A DNA stretch of 57,934 bases, taken from Spirochaetia bacterium (GTDB taxonomy: Bacteria; Spirochaetota; Spirochaetia; Treponematales; Breznakiellaceae). Below the pieces are notes generated by a model, which had not been told where the DNA came from, made no database searches, and saw only the letters and a list, made by a program, of their open reading frames with translations. This document shows, in pieces, positions 33,586-41,702 of the stretch. The stretch lies in NCBI GenBank assembly GCA_026002045.1, contig BOAV01000005.1, positions 1 to 57,934 on the forward strand, in the 5' to 3' direction. Position numbers and translations under genes: made by a program. How positions within the stretch are numbered: the first letter of the stretch is position 1; each line of letters opens with the position of its first letter.

Positions 33586-35241
33586 TTATTTAGCCACATC
33601 TCTCCCGTGGGGGAGGTACACAACCCCCGGCAGCGGACGGTAGGCTTTAAATGACAGGTACTTAAAGGGGTGGATGTCCAGGGCGTTGCGGTACCAGCCT
33701 TCGATTTCACCGGTGTCCACGATGTTGATGGCAGGGCTAAAGGAAATGGGAAGCACCGAACCCCGGTCGAGGAGGAGCTTTTCCGCTTCCGCCAGGGTGG
33801 CCCACCGTTTATCCCCGTCTTCGGACATGGACTTTTCCATTAAATTTTCGTAGTCTGCGTCGTTGTACTTGGCGTCGTTCAGGTTGGAGTCCCGGCGCCA
33901 CATCTGCAGAAAAGTATAGGGGTCCGCAAAATCACCGATCCAGGTGGAAAAGCCCACATCGTAATCATCGCCCTTGAGGGCCTGGAAATACCGGTTGAAG
34001 GGGATCACCTCAACCCGTACGGGAACCCCCAGCTTTTCCTTCCAGGATGATGCTATGAGCGCGCCGATCCGGGCGGCGTCCATGGAGGGGGTCAGGCGGA
34101 TCACCATTTCCGGCAATCCCTTCCCGCCGGGATAACCCGCTTCCGCAAGGAGCCGTTTCGCCTCATCCTCATCGGCCGCTTCCAGGCCATCAACTTTGGG
34201 GTAACCGGGGATGGGGTAGATGAGGGTTTTTGCCGGGAGGTAGTGCCCTTCCCGCATTTGCTCCCAGGGGAGGACCAGGATCAGTGCCCGGCGAAGACGG
34301 TAATCGTTCCAGGGCTTTTTAGCGGAGCGGATAAAGTAGTAATGGGTGGCGAACATGGCGTTTACCATGATACCGCTCCTGTCGGTCAGGGTGTCCAGGT
34401 TTACATCCCCGGATATCCACCGGGCCTCCCCGGAATTCCACATCGCCGAAGCTTCATCCCCGTCTTGGGAAAAGCGGAGGATGATCCGGTTCAGGCTTAC
34501 CCGTGACGCGTCCCAGTAAAGGTTATTTTTTGAGAGGACGATGCGGTCATCTTCCTGTTGGGTGATATAAAAGGGCCCGTTGGAAATGGGGGGAGTTCCG
34601 GACCAGTCTTCCCGGTTGATCAGGGAAGGGTGAATGGGGCTGAAGGAATGATGACAGAGCATACTGGGAAAGAAACTTGCCGGAGTGGCAAGACGGACGA
34701 TCAGGGTTTTGTCCCCATTTACCTCGATGCCGACCCTGGATTTGTCCTTCAAAAGGCCCATGCGGTATTCCCGTGCCCCTTCGATCACATCAAAAAGGCT
34801 TGAATAGGGGGATTCCCGTTTGGGCTCCAGCAGGGAAAGCCATGCGGAACGGAAATCCTCCGCCTTCACGGTATCGCCGTTCCAGTACCGGGCGTTGGAA
34901 CGGATGGTAAAGGTCCAGGTTTTTTTGTCCTCCGAGACTTCCCATTTTTCCGCCGTCCCCGGAAGCGGTTCCATGGTAAGGGGATGATAGGAAAAAAGCC
35001 CCTCGTAAAGGGCGGTAAAAAGCTGGGCTTCGCTTGCCAGGTAGGATTTACGGAAGTCCAGTTCAATGTCCCCGTGGGAAAAGACGGCGGTAAGTTCGTC
35101 CCGGATAAGCTGCCGGGGCCGGGTCTCCGCAAATTCCGGTTCCTCAGGATTTTCCTGGGAAACAAGGGATTCAAGCGCAAGACAGAAAGAAAGGGCAAGC
35201 AGAAGTGATCGAAACCAGGGACCAAGGCCGAGCTTTTTCAT
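33586..35241 (-). CDS. oligopeptide ABC transporter solute-binding protein (OppA-like)
   Basis: This 551-aa protein has an N-terminal signal peptide (membrane helix ~10-28). The family-5 binding-protein pattern follows: LFTALYEGLFSYHPLTMEP, GTAEKWEVSEDKKTWTFTIR, NARYWNGDTVKAEDFRSAW, and near the end GDYDVGFSTWIGDFADPYTFL. It binds peptides in the periplasm for an Opp-type importer. No permease or ATPase genes are adjacent, so it is an orphan component. It is convergent with the HTH antitoxin gene. Confidence 0.92.
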   Translation of the reverse strand: MKKLGLGPWFRSLLLALSFCLALESLVSQENPEEPEFAETRPRQLIRDELTAVFSHGDIELDFRKSYLASEAQLFTALYEGLFSYHPLTMEPLPGTAEKWEVSEDKKTWTFTIRSNARYWNGDTVKAEDFRSAWLSLLEPKRESPYSSLFDVIEGAREYRMGLLKDKSRVGIEVNGDKTLIVRLATPASFFPSMLCHHSFSPIHPSLINREDWSGTPPISNGPFYITQQEDDRIVLSKNNLYWDASRVSLNRIILRFSQDGDEASAMWNSGEARWISGDVNLDTLTDRSGIMVNAMFATHYYFIRSAKKPWNDYRLRRALILVLPWEQMREGHYLPAKTLIYPIPGYPKVDGLEAADEDEAKRLLAEAGYPGGKGLPEMVIRLTPSMDAARIGALIASSWKEKLGVPVRVEVIPFNRYFQALKGDDYDVGFSTWIGDFADPYTFLQMWRRDSNLNDAKYNDADYENLMEKSMSEDGDKRWATLAEAEKLLLDRGSVLPISFSPAINIVDTGEIEGWYRNALDIHPFKYLSFKAYRPLPGVVYLPHGRDVAK

Positions 35242-35461
35242 TTGTTCTTCTTTTTCCTTAGAATGAGTATGAAATAGATCAAATATTTAAGCAATTACCC
35301 TTATCGTAATACTCAAAACGATGCATCAATTCATTCCTAATAGGGCGCTCGCATGGGTGGCGGATCGAATATTGGTAAATATTTTTCATACCCTTTAAAA
35401 TCATCATTTTCTTGAAAAAAATTTAAAAAATGTGTTCCGATGCAAGCAAAACCCATAGTTG

Positions 35462-35475
35462 ATGCCCTATATAGG
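35462..35475 (+). promoter_or_regulatory. ATGCCCTATATAGG element before a lipoprotein gene
   Basis: Identical 14-mer to 8556-8569. TATATA at 35468-35473 lies 4 bp before the GTG at 35478. It could be a -10 box for a leaderless transcript or a regulator site. The rest of 35242-35477 is AT-rich with no gene or clear structure seen. Confidence 0.4.
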
Positions 35476-35477
35476 GT

Positions 35478-36257
35478 GTGAAAATCATATTATTGATCCT
35501 GTCTGCGGTCCTGCTCCTTGGCGGCTGCGGGAATTCCCTGGTGGATCCCCGCTTTGTCCTTGATTTTCCGGCCCTTCCTCCGGCCTGGACGGAACTGTTC
35601 GGCCCGCCCCGGTGGCGTGTCGAATGGATAAGCCCGGCGGGGACCCGGGAATTTGTGGAAACAAGCGCCCCCGGCGAGCGGGTGGAGGTAAACATCTCCC
35701 CCACAGAGGCAAGCCCGATCCTTGCCTGGCCATTCTGGCCGGCCAAGGGCATTAATCCCGGGATCTTCCGCCCTGTAGGGGCCATCTTCCCCTTTGACGC
35801 TGCCGGCGGCCGGATCAGCTTGAGTCGGCAGGGCGGGGTGGACGCTTTTTTCTACCATGCCCTCCTGAAGGCCGCAGCTGCCGCTGAAGAGACCGTCGGC
35901 GTCAGGGTTCCCCAAAACTTTGACTGGCCCCGGTTCCGCTCAGTATTTGAGGACCCGGCCGTTTCCGCAGAGGTCTGTACCGATCCCTGGACCGCAGACT
36001 TGCGGGGCATCGCCGTCAAGGTAGTGCAATCGGGCTTTGACAAGCGCCGATTCAAACCCATAGCCTCTGTGGAACTGGAAATCCCCGTATCAGGAGGCCC
36101 CTGGATAGGGACATCCCCCTTTGCATCTCCCCTTTCTTTTGAAGATACTGGCCCCGTATTTCCGGTCAGGCCCGGAACAGAATGTGACACCTGGTACTCC
36201 GCCGAAGGGGTCCTTCGCTGCGCAGGGAAGACATGGGTGTTCCGGCCCTGGGAATGA
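35478..36257 (+). CDS. hypothetical lipoprotein
   Basis: This 259-aa protein has a GTG start and a signal peptide ending LLLGGC, a clean lipobox (Cys ~17). The mature part begins with VDPRFVLDFPALPPAW and is rich in Trp, Pro and beta-strand residues. No family was recognised. It sits 66 bp before another unknown lipoprotein, so the two may be one unit. It has no obvious ribosome-binding site beyond AGGG touching the start. Confidence 0.75.
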   Translation: MKIILLILSAVLLLGGCGNSLVDPRFVLDFPALPPAWTELFGPPRWRVEWISPAGTREFVETSAPGERVEVNISPTEASPILAWPFWPAKGINPGIFRPVGAIFPFDAAGGRISLSRQGGVDAFFYHALLKAAAAAEETVGVRVPQNFDWPRFRSVFEDPAVSAEVCTDPWTADLRGIAVKVVQSGFDKRRFKPIASVELEIPVSGGPWIGTSPFASPLSFEDTGPVFPVRPGTECDTWYSAEGVLRCAGKTWVFRPWE

Positions 36258-36323
36258 ATTCTGCGGCAAAAGGGCAATCTCATTTACTATTCATTATTCC
36301 CCATCTTGGTTAAAATCCTCCGT

Positions 36324-37250
36324 ATGATTCGCCGCTGCGCCGCTGTTCTGCTGGTTTTATTTTTGTCCGCATCCTGTACCAGGGCGCCTGCGCCGGAAGC
36401 CGCCGCTGATGCGCCTGTCCCGGTATCGATCCCGGCGAATCTTTTTGCCATACTTAAGCCGGGGGAAAGCCCCCTGTGGTTTGAATTGGCAGAGGGGGGG
36501 CCCCGGCTGATAAGCGGCCCTGAAGAGGCGGCCCTTTCCCCCTTTACCCCCTGGCCCTTAACCCGGCATATCCGGGGCATGCTTACCCAAGGGGATGAGC
36601 TTGCCGCCGGGGTGAACCGGGATGGCCTGCTGCTCCTTCGGCCATGGGAGGAACCCGGCGATGGGGCAGGGGGGCTCGCGCTGTACCGTATCGCAGATGT
36701 TCCGTTTTGGGAAAATTACACCCTGGGGAGCCTCTTTTTTTATGGGGGAAAAACAGCGGCGCTCCTGTACCGGGATGATTTTTTTACCGATCTAACGGCC
36801 CCGGCTCCGTCCCCCCCGGTGTGGGCCCTGAAGGGCGACCTTTCCGGCTTTGAGGGCCTTGAGCTTCCCGCACTGGGGAATATCCCCTTTGCGGATGGCT
36901 GGGAAGTAGACGCTTTGCGGCCCGGCAGTGACGGCCTTTGGTATTACCGGGGAATTCACCGGGAGGGAGGCGGGCAGGCGGTCCGGTATTACCGCACCGC
37001 AGACCTGGGGCAGGCGGGGGAGGAGATTTCTGTTGGGGTTTATCGTGATTCCGAGCAGACAGAAAAGGATGCCGCCGGAGAGGCGGCCCGGATAGAAAGT
37101 TTTTCCCTGCCCCCTCTGCCTGAGAATTTTGTGTATACCGGCCTCGGCCTCGTGGGGGACACGGTCTTTGCCGCCTGGGAGGAACAGCAGGATTGGAACA
37201 TCGGCGCCGCCGGGTTTATGGTGATTGACATGAATGGGCTTGGCCGGTAG
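36324..37250 (+). CDS. hypothetical lipoprotein
   Basis: This 308-aa protein starts at ATG 36324 (an in-frame TTG at 36306 adds six residues). The signal peptide ends FLSASC. The body is acidic with repeated short strand-like segments (NRDGLLLLRPWEEPGDGAG, LPPLPENFVYTGLGLVGDTV), suggesting a propeller-like or beta-rich fold. No family was recognised. TAAAAT at 36311-36316 lies 7 bp before the ATG and may be a -10 box. The his promoter lies in its last codons. Confidence 0.72.
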   Translation: MIRRCAAVLLVLFLSASCTRAPAPEAAADAPVPVSIPANLFAILKPGESPLWFELAEGGPRLISGPEEAALSPFTPWPLTRHIRGMLTQGDELAAGVNRDGLLLLRPWEEPGDGAGGLALYRIADVPFWENYTLGSLFFYGGKTAALLYRDDFFTDLTAPAPSPPVWALKGDLSGFEGLELPALGNIPFADGWEVDALRPGSDGLWYYRGIHREGGGQAVRYYRTADLGQAGEEISVGVYRDSEQTEKDAAGEAARIESFSLPPLPENFVYTGLGLVGDTVFAAWEEQQDWNIGAAGFMVIDMNGLGR

Positions 37251-37253
37251 ACT
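37225..37253 (+). promoter_or_regulatory. his operon promoter
   Basis: TTGACA (37225-37230), 17-bp spacer, TAGACT (37248-37253). The predicted transcript start, 6-7 bases later, is at or beside the ATG of the leader peptide at 37260. The -35 box is inside the preceding lipoprotein gene. Confidence 0.7.
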
Positions 37254-37259
37254 GATTTC

Positions 37260-37340
37260 ATGAATCTGACCTTTGCCCCCGGCGGCATACATCACCATTA
37301 TCACGGTTTTTCGCAAACCCCGGGGTCTTGTGCGCGGTAG
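37260..37340 (+). CDS. hisL: his leader peptide (attenuation)
   Basis: A 26-codon ORF reading MNLTFAPGGI-HHHYH-GFSQT and ending SCAR-stop. Codons 11-15 are CAT CAC CAT TAT CAC, four His in five. It lies directly upstream of hisG and ahead of a terminator hairpin, the layout of a his leader peptide. A ribosome waiting for His-tRNA here would cover upstream sequence near 37276-37285 and release 37320-37327 to form the antiterminator. There is no ribosome-binding site; the ATG coincides with the predicted transcript start. Confidence 0.85.
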   Translation: MNLTFAPGGIHHHYHGFSQTPGSCAR

Positions 37341-37361
37341 GCGCATATAGCGGTAATTGAG

Positions 37362-37407
37362 CCGTGGACTCCCGGAGCATTTCCGGCGGGGTTCACGGTT
37401 TTTTTTT
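37362..37407 (+). terminator. his operon attenuator terminator and alternative antiterminator
   Basis: A 14-bp stem with a 2-nt bulge (5' arm 37362-37375, 3' arm 37383-37398, 7-nt loop) is followed by nine T (37399-37407). The 5' arm segment GACTCCCGG (37367-37375) can instead pair with CCGGGGTC at 37320-37327 (one bulged T), giving an antiterminator. CCGGGGTC can also pair with CCCCGG inside the leader ORF, and a 7-bp hairpin forms at 37329-37347. Further hairpins lie at 37426-37445 and 37456-37472, just before hisG. Confidence 0.85.
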
Positions 37408-37482
37408 GGAGTAATGAATGATGCCGCGCCTCCGTATGGAGGCGCCTGAATCCATTCCGCTCTGAAAGCGGACGGAGGACGC

Positions 37483-38337
37483 ATGGACAAACTGCGAATA
37501 CTGATTCCGAAAGGGCGGATTTTTGACAACGTATCCCGGCTTTTTTCTGAGGCGGGGTTTCCCATCTCTTTGGCGGACCGGACCTACCGGCCGGTACTTG
37601 GCGCGGCATGGCTTGACGCAAAGATCATGAAGCCCCAGAACGTGGGGGAACTGCTGGAAATCGGCAGCCACGACGCGGGCTTTACCGGGATCGACTGGAT
37701 CAAAGAAAGCGGCGCCGATGTGGAAGAAATTCTTGACCTGGGCTTCGACAAGGTCCGCATCGTGGCGGCGGTTCCCCAGGAGGTGGACGATGAGCGGCTA
37801 CGCTCAAAGAAGCTCGTGGCCGCCACCGAGTACGTCAACATCGCCGAAGGCTGGCTCAAAAAACAGGGCTACCAATACCGCATCCTCCGTACCTACGGGG
37901 CCACCGAGGTCTTCCCCCCGGATGACGCGGACATGATCATCGACAACACCTCATCGGGGCAGACCCTGCGGGACAACGGCCTGCGGATCATCGATACGAT
38001 TCTGGAATCCTCAACCCGCTTTGTGGCAGGCAGGGCGGCAATGGCGGATAAGGAAAAGCGGAGCCGCATCGAAGAACTGGCCATGCTTTTTAAGGCGGTG
38101 CTTGACGGCCGGGACCGGGTGATGCTGGAGATGAACGTGCCAAAGGCGCGGTTCTCCGAAGTCATCGCGGGGCTTCCCGCCATGCGGAGCCCCACTGTCG
38201 CCCCCCTTCACGGGGACGAGGGTTACGCGGTAAAAATCGCCGTGAAAAAACACGAGGTGCCGGACATCATCCCGCGGCTAAAAAAACTCGGCGCGGTGGA
38301 TATCGTGGAATACGATTTGCGGAAAGTTGTTCCATAA
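37483..38337 (+). CDS. hisG: ATP phosphoribosyltransferase, long form
   Basis: This 284-aa protein performs the first committed step of histidine synthesis (ATP + PRPP). Start LRILIPKGRIFD, then ELLEIGSHDAGFTGIDWI, RIVAAVP, the PRPP loop as DMIIDNTSSGQTLRDNGL, and a C-terminal ACT-like regulatory domain (AVKIAVKKHEVPDIIPRLKK). The long form is feedback-inhibited by His and needs no HisZ. GGAGG precedes the ATG. It is first gene after the attenuator. Confidence 0.95.
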   Translation: MDKLRILIPKGRIFDNVSRLFSEAGFPISLADRTYRPVLGAAWLDAKIMKPQNVGELLEIGSHDAGFTGIDWIKESGADVEEILDLGFDKVRIVAAVPQEVDDERLRSKKLVAATEYVNIAEGWLKKQGYQYRILRTYGATEVFPPDDADMIIDNTSSGQTLRDNGLRIIDTILESSTRFVAGRAAMADKEKRSRIEELAMLFKAVLDGRDRVMLEMNVPKARFSEVIAGLPAMRSPTVAPLHGDEGYAVKIAVKKHEVPDIIPRLKKLGAVDIVEYDLRKVVP

Positions 38338-38346
38338 GGGGGGCGT

Positions 38347-38940
38347 ATGGCGAGAATTGCGGAAGTCAGCAGGACTACTAAAGAAACTGATATCACAGTA
38401 AAGCTGAACATTGACGGGACCGGGGAGGTGAAGCTGGATTATCCCATCGGCTTCATGGTCCACATGCTCAACACTTTTAGCCGGCACGGGCTTTTTGATT
38501 TGGAGATACGGGCATCCGGTGACCTGGAAGTTGATCAGCATCATCTGGTTGAAGATACGGGGATTGTGCTGGGGCAATGTTTCGCAAAGGCCCTGGGGGA
38601 CAAGCGGGGGATACGCCGCGCCGGGAGCTGCCTTTTCCCCATGGACGAAACCCTGGCCCGTGCGGCGGTGGATATTTCAGGCCGCGCCTACCTTGTGTTT
38701 GACGCGCAGCTTTCCTGTGTTCCGCTGGACAGGTTCCAGACCGATACGGTGGAAGATTTTTGGCAGGGCTTTAGTAATGCTGCGGGGCTGGCACTCCACC
38801 TGGACATACTCCGGGGCCGCAGCGATCATCACAAGATCGAGGCGCTTTTTAAAGCCGCCGCCCGCGCCCTGCGGGAGGCCTGCGAATACGATAACCGTTC
38901 TCTGGATTTGATTCCCTCCACCAAGGGGATGATAGCGTGA
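38347..38940 (+). CDS. hisB: imidazoleglycerol-phosphate dehydratase
   Basis: This 197-aa protein is the monofunctional dehydratase without the N-terminal phosphatase found in enterics. Metal-binding motifs DQHHLVEDTGI and RSDHHKIEALFKA are present, with FMVHMLNTFSRHG and SGRAYLVF. No histidinol-phosphate phosphatase is found in this operon, so that activity must come from elsewhere. The GTG of hisH overlaps its stop. Confidence 0.96.
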   Translation: MARIAEVSRTTKETDITVKLNIDGTGEVKLDYPIGFMVHMLNTFSRHGLFDLEIRASGDLEVDQHHLVEDTGIVLGQCFAKALGDKRGIRRAGSCLFPMDETLARAAVDISGRAYLVFDAQLSCVPLDRFQTDTVEDFWQGFSNAAGLALHLDILRGRSDHHKIEALFKAAARALREACEYDNRSLDLIPSTKGMIA

Positions 38941-39587
38941 ACGGCCTTATCGGGGTCATCGATTACGGCGCAGGAAATCTCGGCTCGGTGATGAACGCCC
39001 TCAAGCGGCTGAACTTAAACGCCCGCTTCGCATCAGGGCCGGAGGAACTTGTTTCAGGCGACTCTGCGGCAAACCGTGCCTCGCCATTTGCGGGGATCAT
39101 CTTCCCCGGTGACGGACACTTCGCCACCGCCATGGCTTCTTTGACACAATCAGGCTACGCCGAGGCGATTAAAGGCTGGATCAAGGCGGATAAGCCCTTT
39201 CTGGGAATCTGCATCGGCCTTCAGCTTCTGTTCGACAGTTCCGAAGAAGCGCCCCCGGTGGACGGTAAAGCGGTGCAGGGCCTTTCGGTGATCCCCGGTA
39301 CGGTGAAAAAATTTCCCGGCCGCAAGGTCCCCCAGATCGGCTGGAACCAAACCGCAGCAAAACTGAATTCCCGTCTTTTCCGCAGTATTCCTGCGGACAC
39401 TTTTTTTTATTACATCCATTCCTACTACACCGATCCCGCCGACAGCAGCGTTACTGCTGCGGAGGCGGAATATTATCTGCGTTACTGTTCGGCGGTCGAG
39501 CGCGGCGCATTGGCGGCGGTCCAGTTTCACCCGGAAAAGTCCGGGGCCCTGGGCCTCAAGCTTTTGGAAAACTGGGCTGATTTTTAA
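38937..39587 (+). CDS. hisH: imidazole glycerol phosphate synthase, glutaminase subunit
   Basis: This 216-aa class-I glutamine amidotransferase has the nucleophile Cys in FLGICIGLQLLFDSSEE and the His-Glu pair in VQFHPEKSG, with FPGDGHF as the oxyanion region. It supplies ammonia to HisF. An insert near LVSGDSAANRASPF makes it slightly longer than usual. It carries two copies of the recurrent GCAGTATT/GTTACTGC palindrome (39380-39396 and 39445-39462). Confidence 0.95.
   Translation: MNGLIGVIDYGAGNLGSVMNALKRLNLNARFASGPEELVSGDSAANRASPFAGIIFPGDGHFATAMASLTQSGYAEAIKGWIKADKPFLGICIGLQLLFDSSEEAPPVDGKAVQGLSVIPGTVKKFPGRKVPQIGWNQTAAKLNSRLFRSIPADTFFYYIHSYYTDPADSSVTAAEAEYYLRYCSAVERGALAAVQFHPEKSGALGLKLLENWADF
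39380..39396. repeat. CCGCAGTATTCCTGCGG palindrome inside hisH
   Basis: An extended copy of the recurrent motif, symmetric except at the centre. It encodes R-S-I-P-A-D. Confidence 0.65.
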
Positions 39588-39594
39588 AGGGGGA

Positions 39595-40416
39595 ATGATG
39601 CAGGCGAAGCGGATAATTCCCTGTCTTGATGTGGACGACGGCCGGGTGGTCAAGGGAATAAAGTTTAAAGGGATACAGGATGCCGGAGACCCGGTGGAGC
39701 TGGCCCGGCGTTACAACGATGATGGCGCTGACGAGCTTACCTTCCTTGACATCGGCGCATCCTACAAAAGCCGCGCCACCCTTCTTGAGGTGGTCCGCCG
39801 GGTTGCCGCCGAAGTCTTTATCCCCCTCTGCGTGGGCGGCGGCATCCGCACCGTGGATGACATGCGGGAGGCCATGAACGCCGGGGCCGACAAGGTTTCT
39901 GTCTGCACATCTGCCCTTCAAAATCCGCAGCTCCTTTCCGAGATGGCCCGCGCCTACGGCAGCCAGTGCGTGGTGCTGTCGATAGATGCGAAACGCTGCG
40001 CGTTTCGCTCGGAGTTTTCGCCTTGCGAAAACTCCATGCAAAGTATCAGGCCCAGATGGAATGCCTATTCCCACGGGGGCCGCACCGACACCGGTATTGA
40101 CGCCGTACAGTGGGCCATACAGGCGGTAGAGCTGGGGGCCGGTGAGATTCTCCTCAACTCGATAGACGCCGACGGCACCGGTGCGGGCTACGATCTGGAA
40201 CTGACCGCAGCGATCCTCGAAGCGGCGCCCGTGCCGGTAATTGCCAGCGGGGGTGCGGGGGATCTGGACCAGATCGCAAATGTACTGCTGTCCACCGGGG
40301 TGGATGCTGCGGGAGCAGACGCCGCCCTCGTAGCATCACTGTTACACTTTGGAAAAACCACGATCCGTGAGATCAAGAAACACGCTGAATCAAAGGGAGT
40401 TTGTGTCAGATGGTAG
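39595..40416 (+). CDS. hisF: imidazole glycerol phosphate synthase, cyclase subunit, with in-frame palindromic insertion
   Basis: This 273-aa (beta/alpha)8 barrel has RIIPCLDVDDGRVVKGIKF, the catalytic Asp pair (D11-type in CLDVDDG and D130-type in LSIDAKR), FIPLCVGGGIRT, LLNSIDADGTGAGYDLEL and IASGGAGDLDQI. Between IDAKR and RWNAYSHGG there are about 18 extra residues (CAFRSEFSPCENSMQSIR) encoded by two perfect palindromes (39988-40035). The insert directly follows the catalytic strand, in the loop where other HisFs have a short turn. The frame is kept and all other motifs are intact, so the protein is probably functional. Confidence 0.94.
   Translation: MMQAKRIIPCLDVDDGRVVKGIKFKGIQDAGDPVELARRYNDDGADELTFLDIGASYKSRATLLEVVRRVAAEVFIPLCVGGGIRTVDDMREAMNAGADKVSVCTSALQNPQLLSEMARAYGSQCVVLSIDAKRCAFRSEFSPCENSMQSIRPRWNAYSHGGRTDTGIDAVQWAIQAVELGAGEILLNSIDADGTGAGYDLELTAAILEAAPVPVIASGGAGDLDQIANVLLSTGVDAAGADAALVASLLHFGKTTIREIKKHAESKGVCVRW
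39988..40035. repeat. double palindrome inserted in frame in hisF
   Basis: GCGAAACGC-TGC-GCGTTTCGC (39988-40008) and GGAGTTTTCG-CCTTG-CGAAAACTCC (40011-40035) are perfect stems of 9 and 10 bp two bases apart. The block adds about 18 codons to hisF. Similar perfect short palindromes occur between genes at 3277-3308, 17129-17153 and 42842-42857, which fits a mobile palindromic element like those of Rickettsia. Confidence 0.85.
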
Positions 40417-41702
40417 TCGCTTCGATTGATGTGCAGGACGGCAAGGTCGTCCAGTTGAAACAGGGTTCTGAATTAATATTACAGCGGGATAACGCCGTTG
40501 AACTGGCAGAAGAGTTTGACCGCTACGGCGAAGTGGCGGTGATCGATCTGGACGCCGCTATGAACAAAGGAAGCAATATCGAAATGATAAAGCCCCTGCT
40601 TCGCAAGGCCGAATGCCGCGTGGGCGGGGGCATCAGAACCCCTGAACAGGCGAAGGAACTGGTAAGCCTTGGGGCGCAAAAGATCATCCTCGGTTCCGCC
40701 GCTTTTCGGGACCCTGCAAAAAAAGGCTCAGGGATCGCGGGGGGCGAATTTAAAGTCAACACTGAATTTCTGGAAGCCATGGTAAAAAAAATCAGCCGTG
40801 AACGGATCATCGTTGCGGTGGATGCCCGGAACGGCGAGATTGTGGTTGACGGCTGGAAGACCCCCACCGCTCTTAAGCTTATTGACGCCGCCAAAGCGGT
40901 GGAGCCCTATGCGGCGGAACTCCTCTTTACCTGCGTGGAGCGGGAGGGAACCATGACCGGCATCGATCTGGAACCGGTCAGGGCGCTGCGGGAAGCGGTT
41001 TCGTGCAGTATTACTGTTGCCGGAGGCGTCACCACCCTGGAAGAGATCGAAGCCATCGCCGCATTGGGCTGTGACGTGCAGCTTGGCATGGCCCTCTATA
41101 CCGGCAAGATAAATCTGGCGGATGCCTTTGTGCGTTCCCTGAATTGGAAGAAGGCTGAGGGTGGCATGCTTCCGGTTATCGCCCAAGCCCCCGATGGCCA
41201 GGTTTTAATGACCGGCTTTGCCGACCGGGAAGTGGTTGCGGAAACCTTCAAGCGGGGAAATCTCTGTTTCCATAGCCGCACCCGAAACAAGCTCTGGATG
41301 AAGGGCGAAAATTCCGGCAACACACTAAAACTGCAACGGCTTCGGGCCGACTGCGATCGGGACGCGATCCTCGCCGTGGTGGAGCCTGCGGGGCCGGTCT
41401 GCCACACCGGCGCTTTTTCCTGCTTCACCCAGGACCGGCGATACACCTGGGAATTCCTCCAGTCAATAATCACCGAGCGTTTCCGCAATCCCGCCCCCGG
41501 TTCCTACACCGCCACCCTGGACGATGAACTGGTCCGGGAAAAGGTGATGGAAGAAGCCGATGAGGTCTGCACCGCCAAAACCCACGATGAAGTTGTCTGG
41601 GAAGCGGCGGATTTATTGTATTTCACCACGGTCCTTATGACCCGCGCAGGGGTAAGTGTCGCTGAAGTTTTGCAAGAGCTGGACAGAAGGCACAAGAAAT
41701 GA
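40410..41702 (+). CDS. hisA-hisIE: HisA-HisI-HisE fusion protein
   Basis: About 430 aa carrying three enzymes. Residues 1-~240: ProFAR isomerase HisA (ASIDVQDGKVVQL, ECRVGGGIRT, IIVAVDARNG, ITVAGGVTTLEEI). ~255-345: phosphoribosyl-AMP cyclohydrolase HisI (PVIAQAPDGQVLMTGF, CFHSRTRNKLWMKGE, RADCDRDAI, CHTGAFSC). ~350-430: phosphoribosyl-ATP pyrophosphatase HisE (REKVMEEADEVC, VVWEAADLLY). Steps 2, 3 and 4 of the pathway are thus in one chain. ATG 40410 has GGGAG ten bases upstream and overlaps the hisF end; TTG 40401 is in frame but less likely. Confidence 0.94.
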   Translation: MVVASIDVQDGKVVQLKQGSELILQRDNAVELAEEFDRYGEVAVIDLDAAMNKGSNIEMIKPLLRKAECRVGGGIRTPEQAKELVSLGAQKIILGSAAFRDPAKKGSGIAGGEFKVNTEFLEAMVKKISRERIIVAVDARNGEIVVDGWKTPTALKLIDAAKAVEPYAAELLFTCVEREGTMTGIDLEPVRALREAVSCSITVAGGVTTLEEIEAIAALGCDVQLGMALYTGKINLADAFVRSLNWKKAEGGMLPVIAQAPDGQVLMTGFADREVVAETFKRGNLCFHSRTRNKLWMKGENSGNTLKLQRLRADCDRDAILAVVEPAGPVCHTGAFSCFTQDRRYTWEFLQSIITERFRNPAPGSYTATLDDELVREKVMEEADEVCTAKTHDEVVWEAADLLYFTTVLMTRAGVSVAEVLQELDRRHKK

